The translations under genes and the position numbers were made by a program. Below, in pieces: positions 32,534-42,479 of a stretch of DNA of 64,000 nt; within the stretch, counting starts at the first letter, position 1, and the number at the start of each line of letters is the position of its first letter. The stretch is taken from assembly GCA_958450365.1 (NCBI GenBank), contig CAUEEP010000690.1, positions 203,362 to 267,361 of the forward strand, in the 5' to 3' direction. This DNA comes from Mesorhabditis belari (lineage: Eukaryota; Nematoda; Chromadorea; Rhabditida; Rhabditidae). Below the pieces are notes generated by a model, which saw nothing but the letters and a program-made list of their open reading frames with translations, did not search any database and had not been told where the DNA came from.

Positions 32534-33349
32534 ATGGCAGAACTTCCACTCGAGATGCCCAATCTTCTCAACTTTCCGATGGACAAACTCTGCTACGATT
32601 TGGTTTTGGAAGTAATCGAGGCATTGGAACCAAAAAATGTGCCCGCATTGATGAAAGTTGACAGAAGATTTCGATGGATTCTTCTCCAGAAACCAACACG
32701 GATCTTTGGAAAGCAAATCCATTTGATTAGGGTCGAGATGGGTCGTGTAGAAAGTCTGGATGACGAGGGCGTGATGTGATGATGTGATGGATGTGAGGAT
32801 ATAGTCTTCATCATGAAATTCGCTGAATCAACGCCTCTTCCATTTTATGACTTTACACATGAAGTTCTTCTCCTGTCACAGGTGGAACGATGTTCGTTTT
32901 TGAACATTTCAGAAAATGGAAATGGATGCATTGAACTTTCGGCACTCAAGAAGGCCTTCGCCAATTTGAAACAAGTCGACGACTTGGAAGTTAATGGGAA
33001 TTTAAACGATTGTTTGTGGAATTTAAAAGCTGAAGTCACCAATCGAGCATCGTTGAGGTTTTTCGATTTACGGAAAGAGATACATCAACAACTTATGTTG
33101 TCTTTGATCAATGGAAGTCTTCAAAATTGCAAAATGATCTCAGTGGATCTTTATCGTCATCCTGATTTTTATCCGACAGTTTATTCGGCACTATCGAAGA
33201 CGCAACTTGAGTTATTTGTGACTAAGGTGGCCTATTTCGACAATCCCAAATTAACAATTGAGTTGATTCCTTACTTTTATGACAGCACTTATTTAGTCTA
33301 TGGCACCTACTTCCTCTTTTTTGCCAAAAATGTGCCTGTCGAAGTTTGA
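32534..33349 (+). pseudogene. F-box-like family pseudogene, copy 11 (fused to alternative last exon)
   Basis: Start MAELPLEMPNLLNFPMDKLC and the F-box-like module are good. A GATGTGATGATGTGATGGAT expansion near 32770 adds a stop (GVM, stop). The body reopens at 32813 (MKFAESTPLPFYDFTHEVLL to LFVTKVAYFDNP). At TIELIP it is fused by deletion to the alternative terminal exon: YFYDSTYLVYGTYFLFFAKN then VPVEV and stop. The NKEAACF block, linker and standard tail are missing. It directly shows the alternative last exon being read in frame. Confidence 0.8.
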
Positions 33350-34300
33350 AGTTTGAGTACGCCATTTTGTTTAGTGATGTTTTATTGTGATATGTGAGTA
33401 CTATTTTCTGTTTTTTTTTCACCTTTTACTCAGTCTATGCATGAATAATTTCTTCAATCAATAAAATCAAATGTAATAGCGTTCGACTCCAACGCTGCAT
33501 CTATTTATTGAAGGATTTGACTTTGTTTTGAATTTGAAAACACCAATGGACTCGTGATACATTTTCGATCGAATTGGTCCCCGTTGAAGAGACGTGAAAA
33601 GAGGAGCTCGCAGAATTGAGCTGAAATATTGTTTACCATCTCTTGGTGTCGCATTATGGCCTTACTTTTTTTGCGTTTTGTTCCATTGTTTTGATCGAAA
33701 GATTGCAACAAAGGGCCTTAAGCTAGGGTAACAAACAAATTTGAGGAGAATGACAGTCTTTTGGCGATTTGAAGTGCTGATAGCTAGGCACGGCATTAAA
33801 GTGGCCGTGTCATTGTCATATGTTTTTAGGGTAAATTAGCTTGTTAACTTTGTCATAGACTTTTGAAAACGTAAGTAGCTTATAAGGTAATTGTGACTAT
33901 TTTCAGCCACAGAAATCTGCATTTCTTACACTAGTGTGTTCGCAATCTTAAGGATATTAATTATTTTGAAAAGACTTCAAAGCTTCGAGTGAGTGGGTGA
34001 GTGAAGCTTTGAGTTTCTTTGAGTGAAGTTATCAACTCGTAAATGCCGTAAATAGTTACAAGTAGCGCTTGAAGCCAAAGAACTTATTTTTTATTGAACT
34101 TTTTCAATGCCAGGACCCATTTTTTAGATTTCGTGGAGGGGCGAGGGTAAGCGTTCAAAATATGTATAACTCATCCAGAAAACAACAATAGCGCATTTTT
34201 TTCGTATTTTTCAGTGTTGAAATTTTGAAGCAAAACTGGCGCTATTCTTGTTTTCTGGATGACGTTATACATATCTTGATTGTTTATCTTGTTTGCAAAC
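33350..34300. repeat. 3' flank of copy 11, sHSP intron piece, R4 copy and a foldback
   Basis: In order: polyA and hairpin (~33450-33495), family flank, sHSP intron-1 fragment (~33835-33890, GTTAACTTTGTCATAGAC), R4 (33890-34080). Then a foldback whose arms at ~34160-34195 and ~34241-34276 (TGTATAAC, CATCCAGAAAACAACAATAG and complement) come from the sHSP 3' flank. Confidence 0.6.
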
Positions 34301-34655
34301 GTGTTTTTTGCTTTTTAAACTAAGAATACAAGAATTTATTAAAGTATTCACAAAAGCAAAATCACACAGCAAAAATTACACTAAAAATATGAGTTGAGAA
34401 ACATTTTTCAAATCAAAAAAGTAGCACAGAAAAATGTGGTAAAGAGAAAGTTCAATTAGGGTAGTTGAGAGTTTTGGATGCTGTTAATTCTCGATTGTTC
34501 CTGTTTCCTTTAGTTGTCCGGCAATTTGAATGAGAATCTCTTGCCCATTCAGTTGTTTCTTCTTTTCAATCAATGAGGCATGAATTGAGAGATTGTTGGT
34601 CCATCGAAAGCTCTTACCAATGAATTTATCGTTTCGAAGATGTCATTCAATGCAA
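34301..34655 (-). pseudogene. sHSP fragment, copy E (exon 3 fused to exon 1)
   Basis: Minus strand: the end of exon 3 (from ~34593 to the stop at 34484-34486) plus its 3' UTR. Upstream it is joined at ~34594 straight to an exon-1 piece (34594-34652, the FETINSLERAFDGP region), deleting both introns and exon 2. Confidence 0.85.
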
Positions 34656-34674
34656 TGCAAATGCAAACCGTTCA

Positions 34675-35340
34675 ATGCAAACCAACCCGAATCCGTGTCT
34701 AATTAGTAGGCAAAGTAAAAATATTAACAAGGGAATGCCAACCCGGCGTCGTGGCCGAATCACACGAACCATCTACCATTCGACGCCGAATTTCACGCCG
34801 ATTCCGAATCTGCCGATGAGCACCCTGTCAAGAGTTATCAGCTGCAAAGTAAAAGTCATAAGGTAATTTTATCAAAGAATGGGAAAATAAAGGCAAAAAG
34901 AGTGGAGCGGTAATGCGACGCCAAGAGATAGTACATAATTTTCAGCTCAATTCTGCGATCTTGTCTCCTCTCTTCTCTTTCTCGTTCCTATGGAGTGAAG
35001 TTCTATCGCAGTATTTACGGGACATAGAATTTACCAAAAATTGAATTTACCATGTTTGAATGGAAACTGTCGTCTTTGGCTAATTGTAAATTGAGCCTAA
35101 TCAAAAGTTACTTTTCCGTTCAATGCCAACGGAATGCCAAGGGGACGTGGTGGCCGAATGACACGAGCCATCTATCATTCGACCCGGAATTTCACGCTGA
35201 TCCCGAATCTGCTGATGAGCACTCTGTCAAAAGTTATAAGCGTGCAAAGTAAAAGTAATAAGGTAATTCTATCAAAAAATGGGAAAAAAAAGCAAAAAGA
35301 GTGGAGAGGTAATGCGACGCCCAAAGGTAGAAAATAAATT
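34675..35340 (+). repeat. Two tandem R1 copies
   Basis: R1 at ~34675-34950 and again at ~35070-35340, separated by upstream-block sequence (TTCTATCGCAGTATTTACGG). Confidence 0.65.
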
Positions 35341-35526
35341 TCAGCCTGCACCTTTTTTGCGCAAATCCAACCTTGCAAAATAGGGGTTTTTCTTCTGAAT
35401 CGTGTCCGGAAGCGCAAAATGGCTTATTTTCGAAAGTTTTGTAACCAAGCTGTCCCTTTTCTTTTGTAAATTGAAAAAAAAAATTTAAAATCTCAAAAGC
35501 TCTGGAAGCTGAGCTGAGGCCATTGG

Positions 35527-35913
35527 CTACATATGATAAATGAATAACTGGACAACTAACTTATGGACAAGAGAAATGGAGATGATGAGTTGGTAGACGA
35601 GACATAGTATCAATCCGATCGCAAACACCAAAAGGATGGCTTTGTTGGCTGAAGACGGCTCGCATGGAGGAGAAGTCGTGGGTGCGTCGTCGTAGAGTTT
35701 GAACCTAAAGGGGCTGCTTCTTTTATAATGTAGCATATAGTAAAAAGTGTGTAAAGATACTAGTTGTGATCCAGAAATAACAAAATCGATCTGGCTGGAT
35801 CCATAATGTGAAGTTTTAGATGGGTTGAGTACAGGCTCAAAAGTCTTAAATCTTGTGAAGTGATTAAACGATTCGCTTTTTCTCTTTGAGAGCTTCCGAT
35901 GAGAGAACGACAC
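35527..35913 (-). CDS. Possible membrane-protein ORF overlapping repeat R2
   Basis: A 128-codon minus-strand frame. The C-terminal part has a convincing membrane segment (AILLVFAIGLILCLVYQLII) after a Ser/Pro/Cys-rich stretch (SPPCEPSSAN), and ends VVQLFIYHM. The N-terminal half lies in repeat R2 and is composition-like. It could be the last exon of a receptor or single-pass protein whose duplicated flank became R2. No family recognised. Confidence 0.25.
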   Translation of the reverse strand: MSFSHRKLSKRKSESFNHFTRFKTFEPVLNPSKTSHYGSSQIDFVISGSQLVSLHTFYYMLHYKRSSPFRFKLYDDAPTTSPPCEPSSANKAILLVFAIGLILCLVYQLIISISLVHKLVVQLFIYHM

Positions 35914-36290
35914 GATGTTTCAAGCGTTTTGTTTGTTACCTTACCTTTTGTTACTCACAACGGTGCAGGTGTATTCGCGCTCTCCTCATCGTCCTCTTAG
36001 CTCTCGTTTTTGGCGGCTATCTCCCCTGCTTTTTACTCGGCTTTTGTTCGGGAGAAAATGAAAAGTATTTATATAGGTATTGAATTAGCCTGCTTGATCT
36101 AACAACAAGTAATAAGATTTCCGAGGTATACTGCTGCTTGAACAGATGGCACAAAGATTGAGCTCCATGTATTATATGTATCCCTGTAGACAACGCGGGT
36201 CATCAGCAAAAGAAATCGATGGATGTACCGCGAGAAGTCTCATTGGAACTGTTTGAATAAACTGTAACAAAAGAGCCTCTGTACTTGTGC
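35700..36290. repeat. Dispersed repeat R2, copy 3
   Basis: Longest match to 6360-6950, extending through ACTGTTTGAATAAACTGTAAC and GGGCGGTTT segments. Confidence 0.6.
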
Positions 36291-36524
36291 AATAGTTTGG
36301 GCGGTTTTTTTTGCGGGTAATTTGATTGATTCTATCAATGTTTAGATGAAAAAGAAGCACTAAATGCAATAAATAAATGCAAATTTCAAGGGTACACTAA
36401 TATTTTTTCAACCGCCTCCCGTAATACTATTGGAGAGTGCACTACTATTAGATAAAATAGCACCAATCATTTTCTGGGAGAAGAGAAGAATGATTTCTTA
36501 ACAGCAAGTTTCCCTTTTCTTTCA

Positions 36525-36791
36525 TCAATGAATACCCGAGTCCACAAGCTTGTCTTTCAGAATTCGAATTTGGGTGTTGTCAGATTTCTTCAATTGTAGT
36601 CCACAGTTTCTTAGAGGTTTTCGAAATCTTGAACTTTCTCTTAATGTTTCGTTTGTCGGTGTTTCATTAAGCCCCCAATCGACTGATGGGCTTGCCTCTT
36701 TTGATTGGCAAAGCACAAGTGGCTCGTTTAGAGGCGTCCGGAACAGTTGGGTCTGACTTGAAATGACGGCGAGATCGAATCTCATTTGCAT
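36525..36791 (-). other. Divergent copy of the relic upstream peptide, open for 88 codons
   Basis: The C-terminal part (NTQIRILKDKLVDSGIH) aligns with the relic peptide found in F-box-like upstream blocks (NTQIRILNDNLVGYGAN). Unlike those, this frame is open upstream too (PSVDWGLNETPTNETLRESS). It may be the parent exon from which the relics derive. No family recognised. Confidence 0.35.
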
Positions 36792-36926
36792 GAAATCTGT
36801 CGGCTATGCTCAAAAACGATTCATTCAAACGTTAAATTTTTAAAAAATGCTAAAATACTTTCTCAAAAATACTTCATGCGCTTTTCAAATACGGAATAAG
36901 TTTTTATTAAGATTCGATCTTTATTT

Positions 36927-37818
36927 TTAAGCCTTCTTGACGGTCGCTTCGATTTGGACTTTTTGGCGACAAACGTTGTCACAGTAGTTCCAATATTGTG
37001 GATAGCATTGTTGCACGCAGCTCTCGCCCACACCGCAATCCGAATCCTTTTGGCAGTCCGCATTCTGAAACATTCGCTGCATTACACATATAACTAGCTC
37101 TACTTAGGTGTTTTCTTTCAATTTTTGTAACTTGTTTTTATTTCTAGGCTTGGAAGTCGAGAGTTTCAAATTGGAATTCAGGATCTAACAAAAAAATTGA
37201 AAAGCTGATTGAAAAGGATGAGTATTTCAAGTCAAGCCGTTGTACATCCATAAAACCAACATTACGTGCGTTTAAAAGTTGAAATTTGAAATGACTCTTT
37301 TTCATTCCCCTCTAAGCAATAGGGATCTATCCAATGGATAATTTAATGTTTGCAAAAAAGGCTAAACGAGACTCACAACGGCCTTGTTGCTGAGCTGTTC
37401 GACGATCGGCTTGCACTCATCATGACATCCCCACAATTCTCCCCATGTATTCTGGCAGGTCGTTTCGCATTTCTCGCCTTGTCCGCACACCTTGCTGCAC
37501 GCAGCTTTCTGAAAGAGTAATAAGAATTTGGTTTCAGTCTTTGACTGGGCATAAATTTCTTCACCCATAGAACAGGCAGAATCAATGCTATTCTATTTGA
37601 TTTCTTGATCAGTCTGCAATAGAAAATACAATCAAATGATCAGATAATTAGCAGCTTTCAACAAATTAGCATTAACAAGTTTTAACTTTTATCCTCCTCA
37701 AATCATTATCAAGAAAGCAACAAACCACTTTTGGCGCATTGTTCTCAACGGGAGCTCCGCTGATGGCCGAAAAGACGAAAACGGCGGAGAAGAAGAGAAC
37801 GACTTTCAGCTTGAACAT
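36927..37818 (-). CDS. Secreted cysteine-rich protein with two six-cysteine modules
   Basis: Three exons on minus: 37726-37818, 37377-37508 and 36927-37064, all phase 0, 120 aa in total. Acceptors are TTTCAG, donors GTTTGT and GTGAGT. Exon 1 is a clear signal peptide (MFKLKVVLFFSAVFVFSAIS, then GAPVEN). Exon 2 holds C-x3-C-x5-C-x3-C-x10-C-x3-C (CSKVCGQGEKCETTC, CHDEC). Exon 3 holds C-x5-C-x5-C-x3-C-x8-C-x3-C (CQKDSDCGVGESC, CDNVC). The two modules look like an internal duplication, one per exon. A polyA signal lies just 3' (~36920). Likely an extracellular disulfide-rich protein; I do not recognise a named family, and a function is not assignable. Confidence 0.72.
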
Positions 37819-38520
37819 TCTGCAATTGAGAATCTTGTGAGAAGTTCACTAGAATAGCTATTCTCGATCCTAAATCCTTGATAAGCTGTGATGAATATCC
37901 TCGAAACGGAAACTCTCTTATACGGCAGAATTGTAAGCATTTTCATCAGGATTCCTCAGAGCTCAATTCGCCTTTGCCCCTTTTTCTCACGCTCTCAAAA
38001 CTACGACCTCTTATCGGGAAATTCAATAATTTATTCTTCGGAGCCTCCCTTTGTTTTGTCATGCCAGCTTATCAATCAAAACAATTGAAATTTCTCTCGA
38101 AATGGGAAGATCTCCGAAATTCCTTTAAAGATCGGGTGATGATTAAGATTAGCAAATGACAAGTCGAAGCCCTCTAGTTTCTGGCAAGAATACGGTAAGC
38201 TTACAAAGAAGATGGGTGCGTCCCCTTCGTCCACTGAGCCGCTACATTCAGGTTCAGGAAAGACAAAGGAGAAGTGAAAACAATAGTAAGACAAATATTT
38301 AAACTTTTCTTATTAAGATTAAGGGTTTGTCATAAAGATTCATCAAAAAGATCGGTTTTATTGTCATTGCAAGCAAAGCTCTCTGTTCTCTAGGCTGCTC
38401 GCGCGATCGAGCTGACAAATCAATAAAATATTACTTCTAATAGTACTTTCCTCAAACCCTGTAGTAAATGTCAATCAAGCAAGGCTCAGCACTAACTTTG
38501 TAGTTTTGAGTACCTTGTAC
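37819..38520. other. Upstream of the cysteine-rich gene; no gene recognised
   Basis: Short frames on both strands without conserved motifs. No repeat family of this window was detected here. The first part is presumably the promoter of the cysteine-rich gene; no TATA box stands out. Confidence 0.4.
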
Positions 38521-38947
38521 CTTTGAGTACCTTGAAATCCAATGACAACTTAATGCCTTGCCTAGCTATAGGCACTTCAATCGCCAAATGGTTCTCATTG
38601 TCCTCAGACTTCTTTGTTACCCTAGCTTGGGGTCCTTTCTCTGTTATATTTCAGCTCAATTCTCCGATCTCCTCTCTTCACGTATGTTCCGCAGAAGCCA
38701 ATTCGATCAAAAATGTATCATAGCTTCATTGGCGTTTCTGAAGCTTAGAACCAATACAAACTCTTCAATAAATACATAAAGCGTTGAAGCCAGACGCTAT
38801 TTCATTTGGTTTTGTAGATTAGAGCCAAGTATTTATTTCTGCATAGACAGAGTAGAACGCTCAAAAAATCACAAAAAATGATCACATATCACGAAAAAAC
38901 ATCACAGACTAAATTCAGGTACTAAACAAAATCTCGTAATCAAAACT

Positions 38948-39970
38948 TCAAATTTCGATAGGCACATTTTTGGCAAAGAAGCGCAGGTAGGGATCGCTAT
39001 CGTGTTTGTAAACGATGTAGATGCATTCCCGTTCACTGTCAATGCTTTTCACGTGATAATGGATAGGTTTAATGCTTGAGTCGGTTTCGTTTTGTGCAGT
39101 TGAAAAGTTTTTGAGAGTTTCGAGCATCATTTTCCAAGTTTTCGCTTTCCTTTCTTCGTCGACTTCTCGAATTTCGGGCCAATTTGTGAAGATCTTCAAG
39201 TCAGTATTTGTAAATGTGAGCCAAATCGCTGCACCTCGATTTTGACTCGGAATTCCGTTGGTGACAATCCAACGAATCAGCATTTCTGCACATTCTGGTC
39301 GGAGTGGCTCATTGATGAGGTCAAAAACTATTACTTTGACTTTGGTTTCCAGAAAAAACTTGCGAAAAAAGTAAACTTCCTCAGCACGTCCTTTCAACCC
39401 GATCTCCCAACAATTGTTGATCCTGTTTTGGAAAAAGTTCAAAAGAAAGCGATAATTCTCATCATCTCCCTTCCATCGATACCAACTGAGATCCAAATGA
39501 ATTCGATCGACGATGCTTCCCTTGAATGTCGACAAGTATTTGCAAAGAGTATCATAGTTCTTGGCGGGTCTGATCTCCCCAATCGAATCCAAACATGCGA
39601 GCATTTCCGAGATCATTTTCGTTTCTTCATCGGTCGGCGAATAGCCTTCATGCTCGATCCATAAATTCGAACAATGGCGAATTTTTTTGAGGATGGCCAT
39701 TTCAAAACGGAGATCAAACATCCGCGACAATTCTGGAGAAATTTTCGTTTCAATAACATAGAAGGGATGAAAGATGATCGAATCGACGCGCTTTCCGAAG
39801 ATCATCCATGGTCGATAGATGAGAATGGAGCGAAATTCCTTGTTGGTCCTCATCAATTCGACGATATCCTGCGTATCCATTTCCTCCACCGCTTCCAGCT
39901 TCAGATCGTAGCAGATTTTGCTCATCGGGAAGTTGAGAAGATTGGGCATCTCGAATGGAATTTTTGCCAT
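38948..39970 (-). CDS. Divergent F-box-like family member, copy 12
   Basis: Single exon, 340 aa, ATG at 39968-39970 after TTTTCAG. The first ~20 residues (MAKIPFEMPNLLNFPMSKIC) and the upstream block are almost the same as in other copies. From there the protein diverges strongly: YDLKLEAVEEMDTQDIVELM, TNKEFRSIL, then LARLs-type helices, TNGIPSQNRGAAIWLTF, NWPEIREVDEERKAKTWKMM and tail ECIYIVYKHD, YLRFFAKNVPIEI. The layout (F-box-like, NGIPSQN block, EIREV block, CIYIV tail) still matches the family, without the Ser-rich linker. Its last residues equal the alternative terminal exon of the other copies. It may be the older gene type, with its 5' end converted. Confidence 0.75.
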   Translation of the reverse strand: MAKIPFEMPNLLNFPMSKICYDLKLEAVEEMDTQDIVELMRTNKEFRSILIYRPWMIFGKRVDSIIFHPFYVIETKISPELSRMFDLRFEMAILKKIRHCSNLWIEHEGYSPTDEETKMISEMLACLDSIGEIRPAKNYDTLCKYLSTFKGSIVDRIHLDLSWYRWKGDDENYRFLLNFFQNRINNCWEIGLKGRAEEVYFFRKFFLETKVKVIVFDLINEPLRPECAEMLIRWIVTNGIPSQNRGAAIWLTFTNTDLKIFTNWPEIREVDEERKAKTWKMMLETLKNFSTAQNETDSSIKPIHYHVKSIDSERECIYIVYKHDSDPYLRFFAKNVPIEI

Positions 39971-40740
39971 TCTGCCTGAAAATTGAAAAATTAGAAAAAA
40001 ACAATCAACTATCTGACAGAAAGGTTGGCTATCAAACAAAAACAATCAACAAGGTGGGGACAAATGTCGGCTTTGTTTGTTTGTTTGACAAATGCCGGCT
40101 AAAGTTTGATAAAATCTTTGATTTCTCCAAAACTTGTGATGATCTTTAGTGCATAAACAACAATAATCAAAGTTTCACATCTAAAATGTGCTAAGATTGA
40201 CTCAAAAGATTTCAACAGTCGTTGTTTTTAAGCAAAAACGTGTCGTAGACCAAAAATAGGCCATTTGTCATCAAAAGAATGCTTAAAACTAGTAAGATAT
40301 GCGTTTAAAAAGATATAAAAGTTTATTTGAACAAGGAACAACTCAAAAAGCCCAAAATATCGTAGAAAAGACCAAAATCTTTCGGGGAGAAGTGAAGAAT
40401 GATTTCCGAAGCCCAAAATTTCCCTTTTGTCCCATCAATGGACACCGTAGCCCACGAGGTTGTCATTTAGAATTCGAATTTGGGTGTTTGGCTCACATTT
40501 TGTTTGCAACTCTTAATTCATGGTTTCATTGAGGCTTTTGGGAATTTTAAATTTTTGTCAATTCACAAAAGAAAAGTGACAGTTTGGCCACAAAAATTTC
40601 GGCAATAAACCATTTTTAGCTTCCGGACACGATTCAGAAGAAAAACCCCTATTTTTCAACGTTGAATTCGCGCAAAAAAGTGAAACATTTGGTAAATTCT
40701 ATGTACTGTAGATACTGCGATAGAACTTCACCCCATAGGA
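39971..40740 (-). promoter_or_regulatory. Shared upstream block of copy 12
   Basis: Same block in minus orientation, with the relic peptide at ~40445-40545 interrupted by a TAA after two codons. Confidence 0.55.
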
Positions 40741-41520
40741 GCGTGGCGTAGTCTGAGTGTACACCCAAACAAACGCTCATATCTCAGCACCAATACGTTT
40801 GTGAATGGGAAAAAAAGCTAACACTATTTTGTTTATACCGATAATATTGATAAGCAAATCTATGGGCAAGCTCTCGTGGGTCTCAATTTTGTGGTGAGTG
40901 GTGAGTGGAAAACGGCTGGAGCCGTGCTCGTGAGATGATTGGTTTGCTGATTTCGATGCTGAAATTTGAGTTTCAAAACCCGATTTTAACTAGCGAAGGG
41001 CACAGAGTCAGGGTGGGCTTTTGTCTGGGCACCCAATGCACTTTATAGTGCATTGGGTGCCCAGACGCCTGCTCAAATGCTAATGGTGGCCGATTCCATA
41101 TTTGATGTTATTTATTGTTTTGCTTAGATTTAGTTAATGAATTTCTAATTGTTAATGTACAATAAATGTGTTTTAGTTAAAACCCTTTCTTTTTTGCTCT
41201 TGCCTACCTTAAAATTCGAACTTTATCTTGTGGCGACAATTATGGCGTACCTTGTAGTTTGAGCCTTTGCAGGTCATATTAGTTATTGGTTTATAAAATG
41301 AGAGATGGCAAAACTGTTTTCCAGCTATCCTAAGCCCAACCCTCATCTACTGGGTTGCCAGTATTACCAAGTGGGTCGAAGAGCTCTTGTCGACTCTCTA
41401 TTTGTCGAAAAGAGAGAAAGTACATGGTGATATAAAATCAGAAGAGTTTCTCTTTCTGAAATAACAGTTTTTTCACGTAGAAAAGGTGAAAAGATTAAAA
41501 AAGTGTGTTTCAGATCAAAT
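40741..41520. other. Stretch with a perfect 20-bp palindrome, no gene
   Basis: Unique-looking DNA. Arms 41023-41042 and 41047-41066 (GTCTGGGCACCCAATGCACT and its complement) flank a 4-nt loop TTAT. No coding signature. Confidence 0.6.
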
Positions 41521-41840
41521 CCTCAACATGGATAAAAGTGGTTTTCAAAAGGAGTTTGTTTGTCCTCGAACTCTGTTTATCATCTATTTTGTGTAACTCA
41601 AAAAGCAAAAACACCTTGAAAGTGCTCGTTTTCTTTTGTAAGAATCTTCTTGTGAACGTCAAACAAATCTATCAATTGTCATTTTTCCCTTAGGAGTACA
41701 ATAATTTATAGCCTTTTGATATACTTATATTGACTCAGAGGAACAGCTTTGCTTGGGAAGAAAATTGAGTGAAGCTCTAAAAGCAATTTCCCTTTGGTAC
41801 AAAGACGTCTAATTGAGAGTCTGATCAATTCAAAATACTG
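41520..41840. repeat. Segments duplicated at 10085-10235 and 11157-11283
   Basis: Two near-identical blocks in the same order as at 10-11.3 kb. Between them the 10-kb copy holds the membrane-protein exons, while here they are contiguous. Confidence 0.75.
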
Positions 41841-42136
41841 ATCTTTATGTAGCTACATGCCCGTTTGCCCAGACGTTTTCATGCAACAGTTTTACATGCC
41901 GCTCATATTCTACCTTCAACCAGTGCAACACATCAACCTATTTACTGAGATCGATAGGCAATAAAAAGAATGCATCGTTTTGAACACAATTTCAGCACTC
42001 TCTCTCAACCGCTTCTTGGCCATCTCATTCAGTGGTCTCTTTTTTGCAAGAGCCCAGAAGTATCCACTCGTTTACTTGGTGATCGTCATTATTTCTGGTT
42101 ATGTTTATGGACTCGGATGGTTGAGAGACTATTGGG
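41836..42136 (+). pseudogene. Serpentine (7TM) chemoreceptor-like exons
   Basis: A frame at ~41848-41960 reads MPVCPDVFMQQFYMPLIFYL with QPVQHINLF (membrane-segment-like). A well-bounded exon at 41996-42136 (acceptor ATTTCAG, donor GTAATT) reads LSLNRFLAISFSGLFFARAQ, then YPLVYLVIVIISGYVYGLGW. The LNRFLAI motif after a membrane helix is typical of nematode chemoreceptors such as the Srx group. The rest of the seven-helix protein is absent; the following sequence is the F-box-like upstream block and then a transposon. Confidence 0.5.
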
Positions 42137-42239
42137 GTAATTCGAGTTTCATTTAGGGTCAACGGCGTTTTGTTTAGGGGATCCAAGTCTTATTGGTGTG
42201 CCACTATTGCTTTCCATTGATATTTCAATGATCAATGAT

Positions 42240-42440
42240 TGAATTTTTGCAAGTCACTTTCTTTTGTGAATTGACAGAAATTTTAAAATCTCAAAAACCT
42301 CAATGAAACCATGGATTACGAGTTGCAAACCAAATGTGAGCCAAACGCCCAAATTCAAATTCTAAATGACAACCTCATGAGCTACGGTACCAATTGCTGG
42401 GGTAAAACGAAAATTTTGCGCCTGGGACATCATTCTTCGA
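42240..42440 (+). pseudogene. Orphan piece of the F-box-like upstream block
   Basis: Contains the relic peptide (atg at 42311; MDYELQTKCEPNAQIQILND). The block is cut off shortly before the Tc1-like element and no gene follows in this piece. Confidence 0.6.
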
Positions 42441-42479
42441 TATTCTTACATTTAAAATAAAAGTGTGAATTTCATTTTA

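Noticed and set aside
35134..35337. Basic 67-codon ORF (MPRGRGGRMTRAIYHSTRNF type)
   Set aside because: The same frame appears wherever repeat R1 occurs and is broken in half the copies; it is repeat composition.
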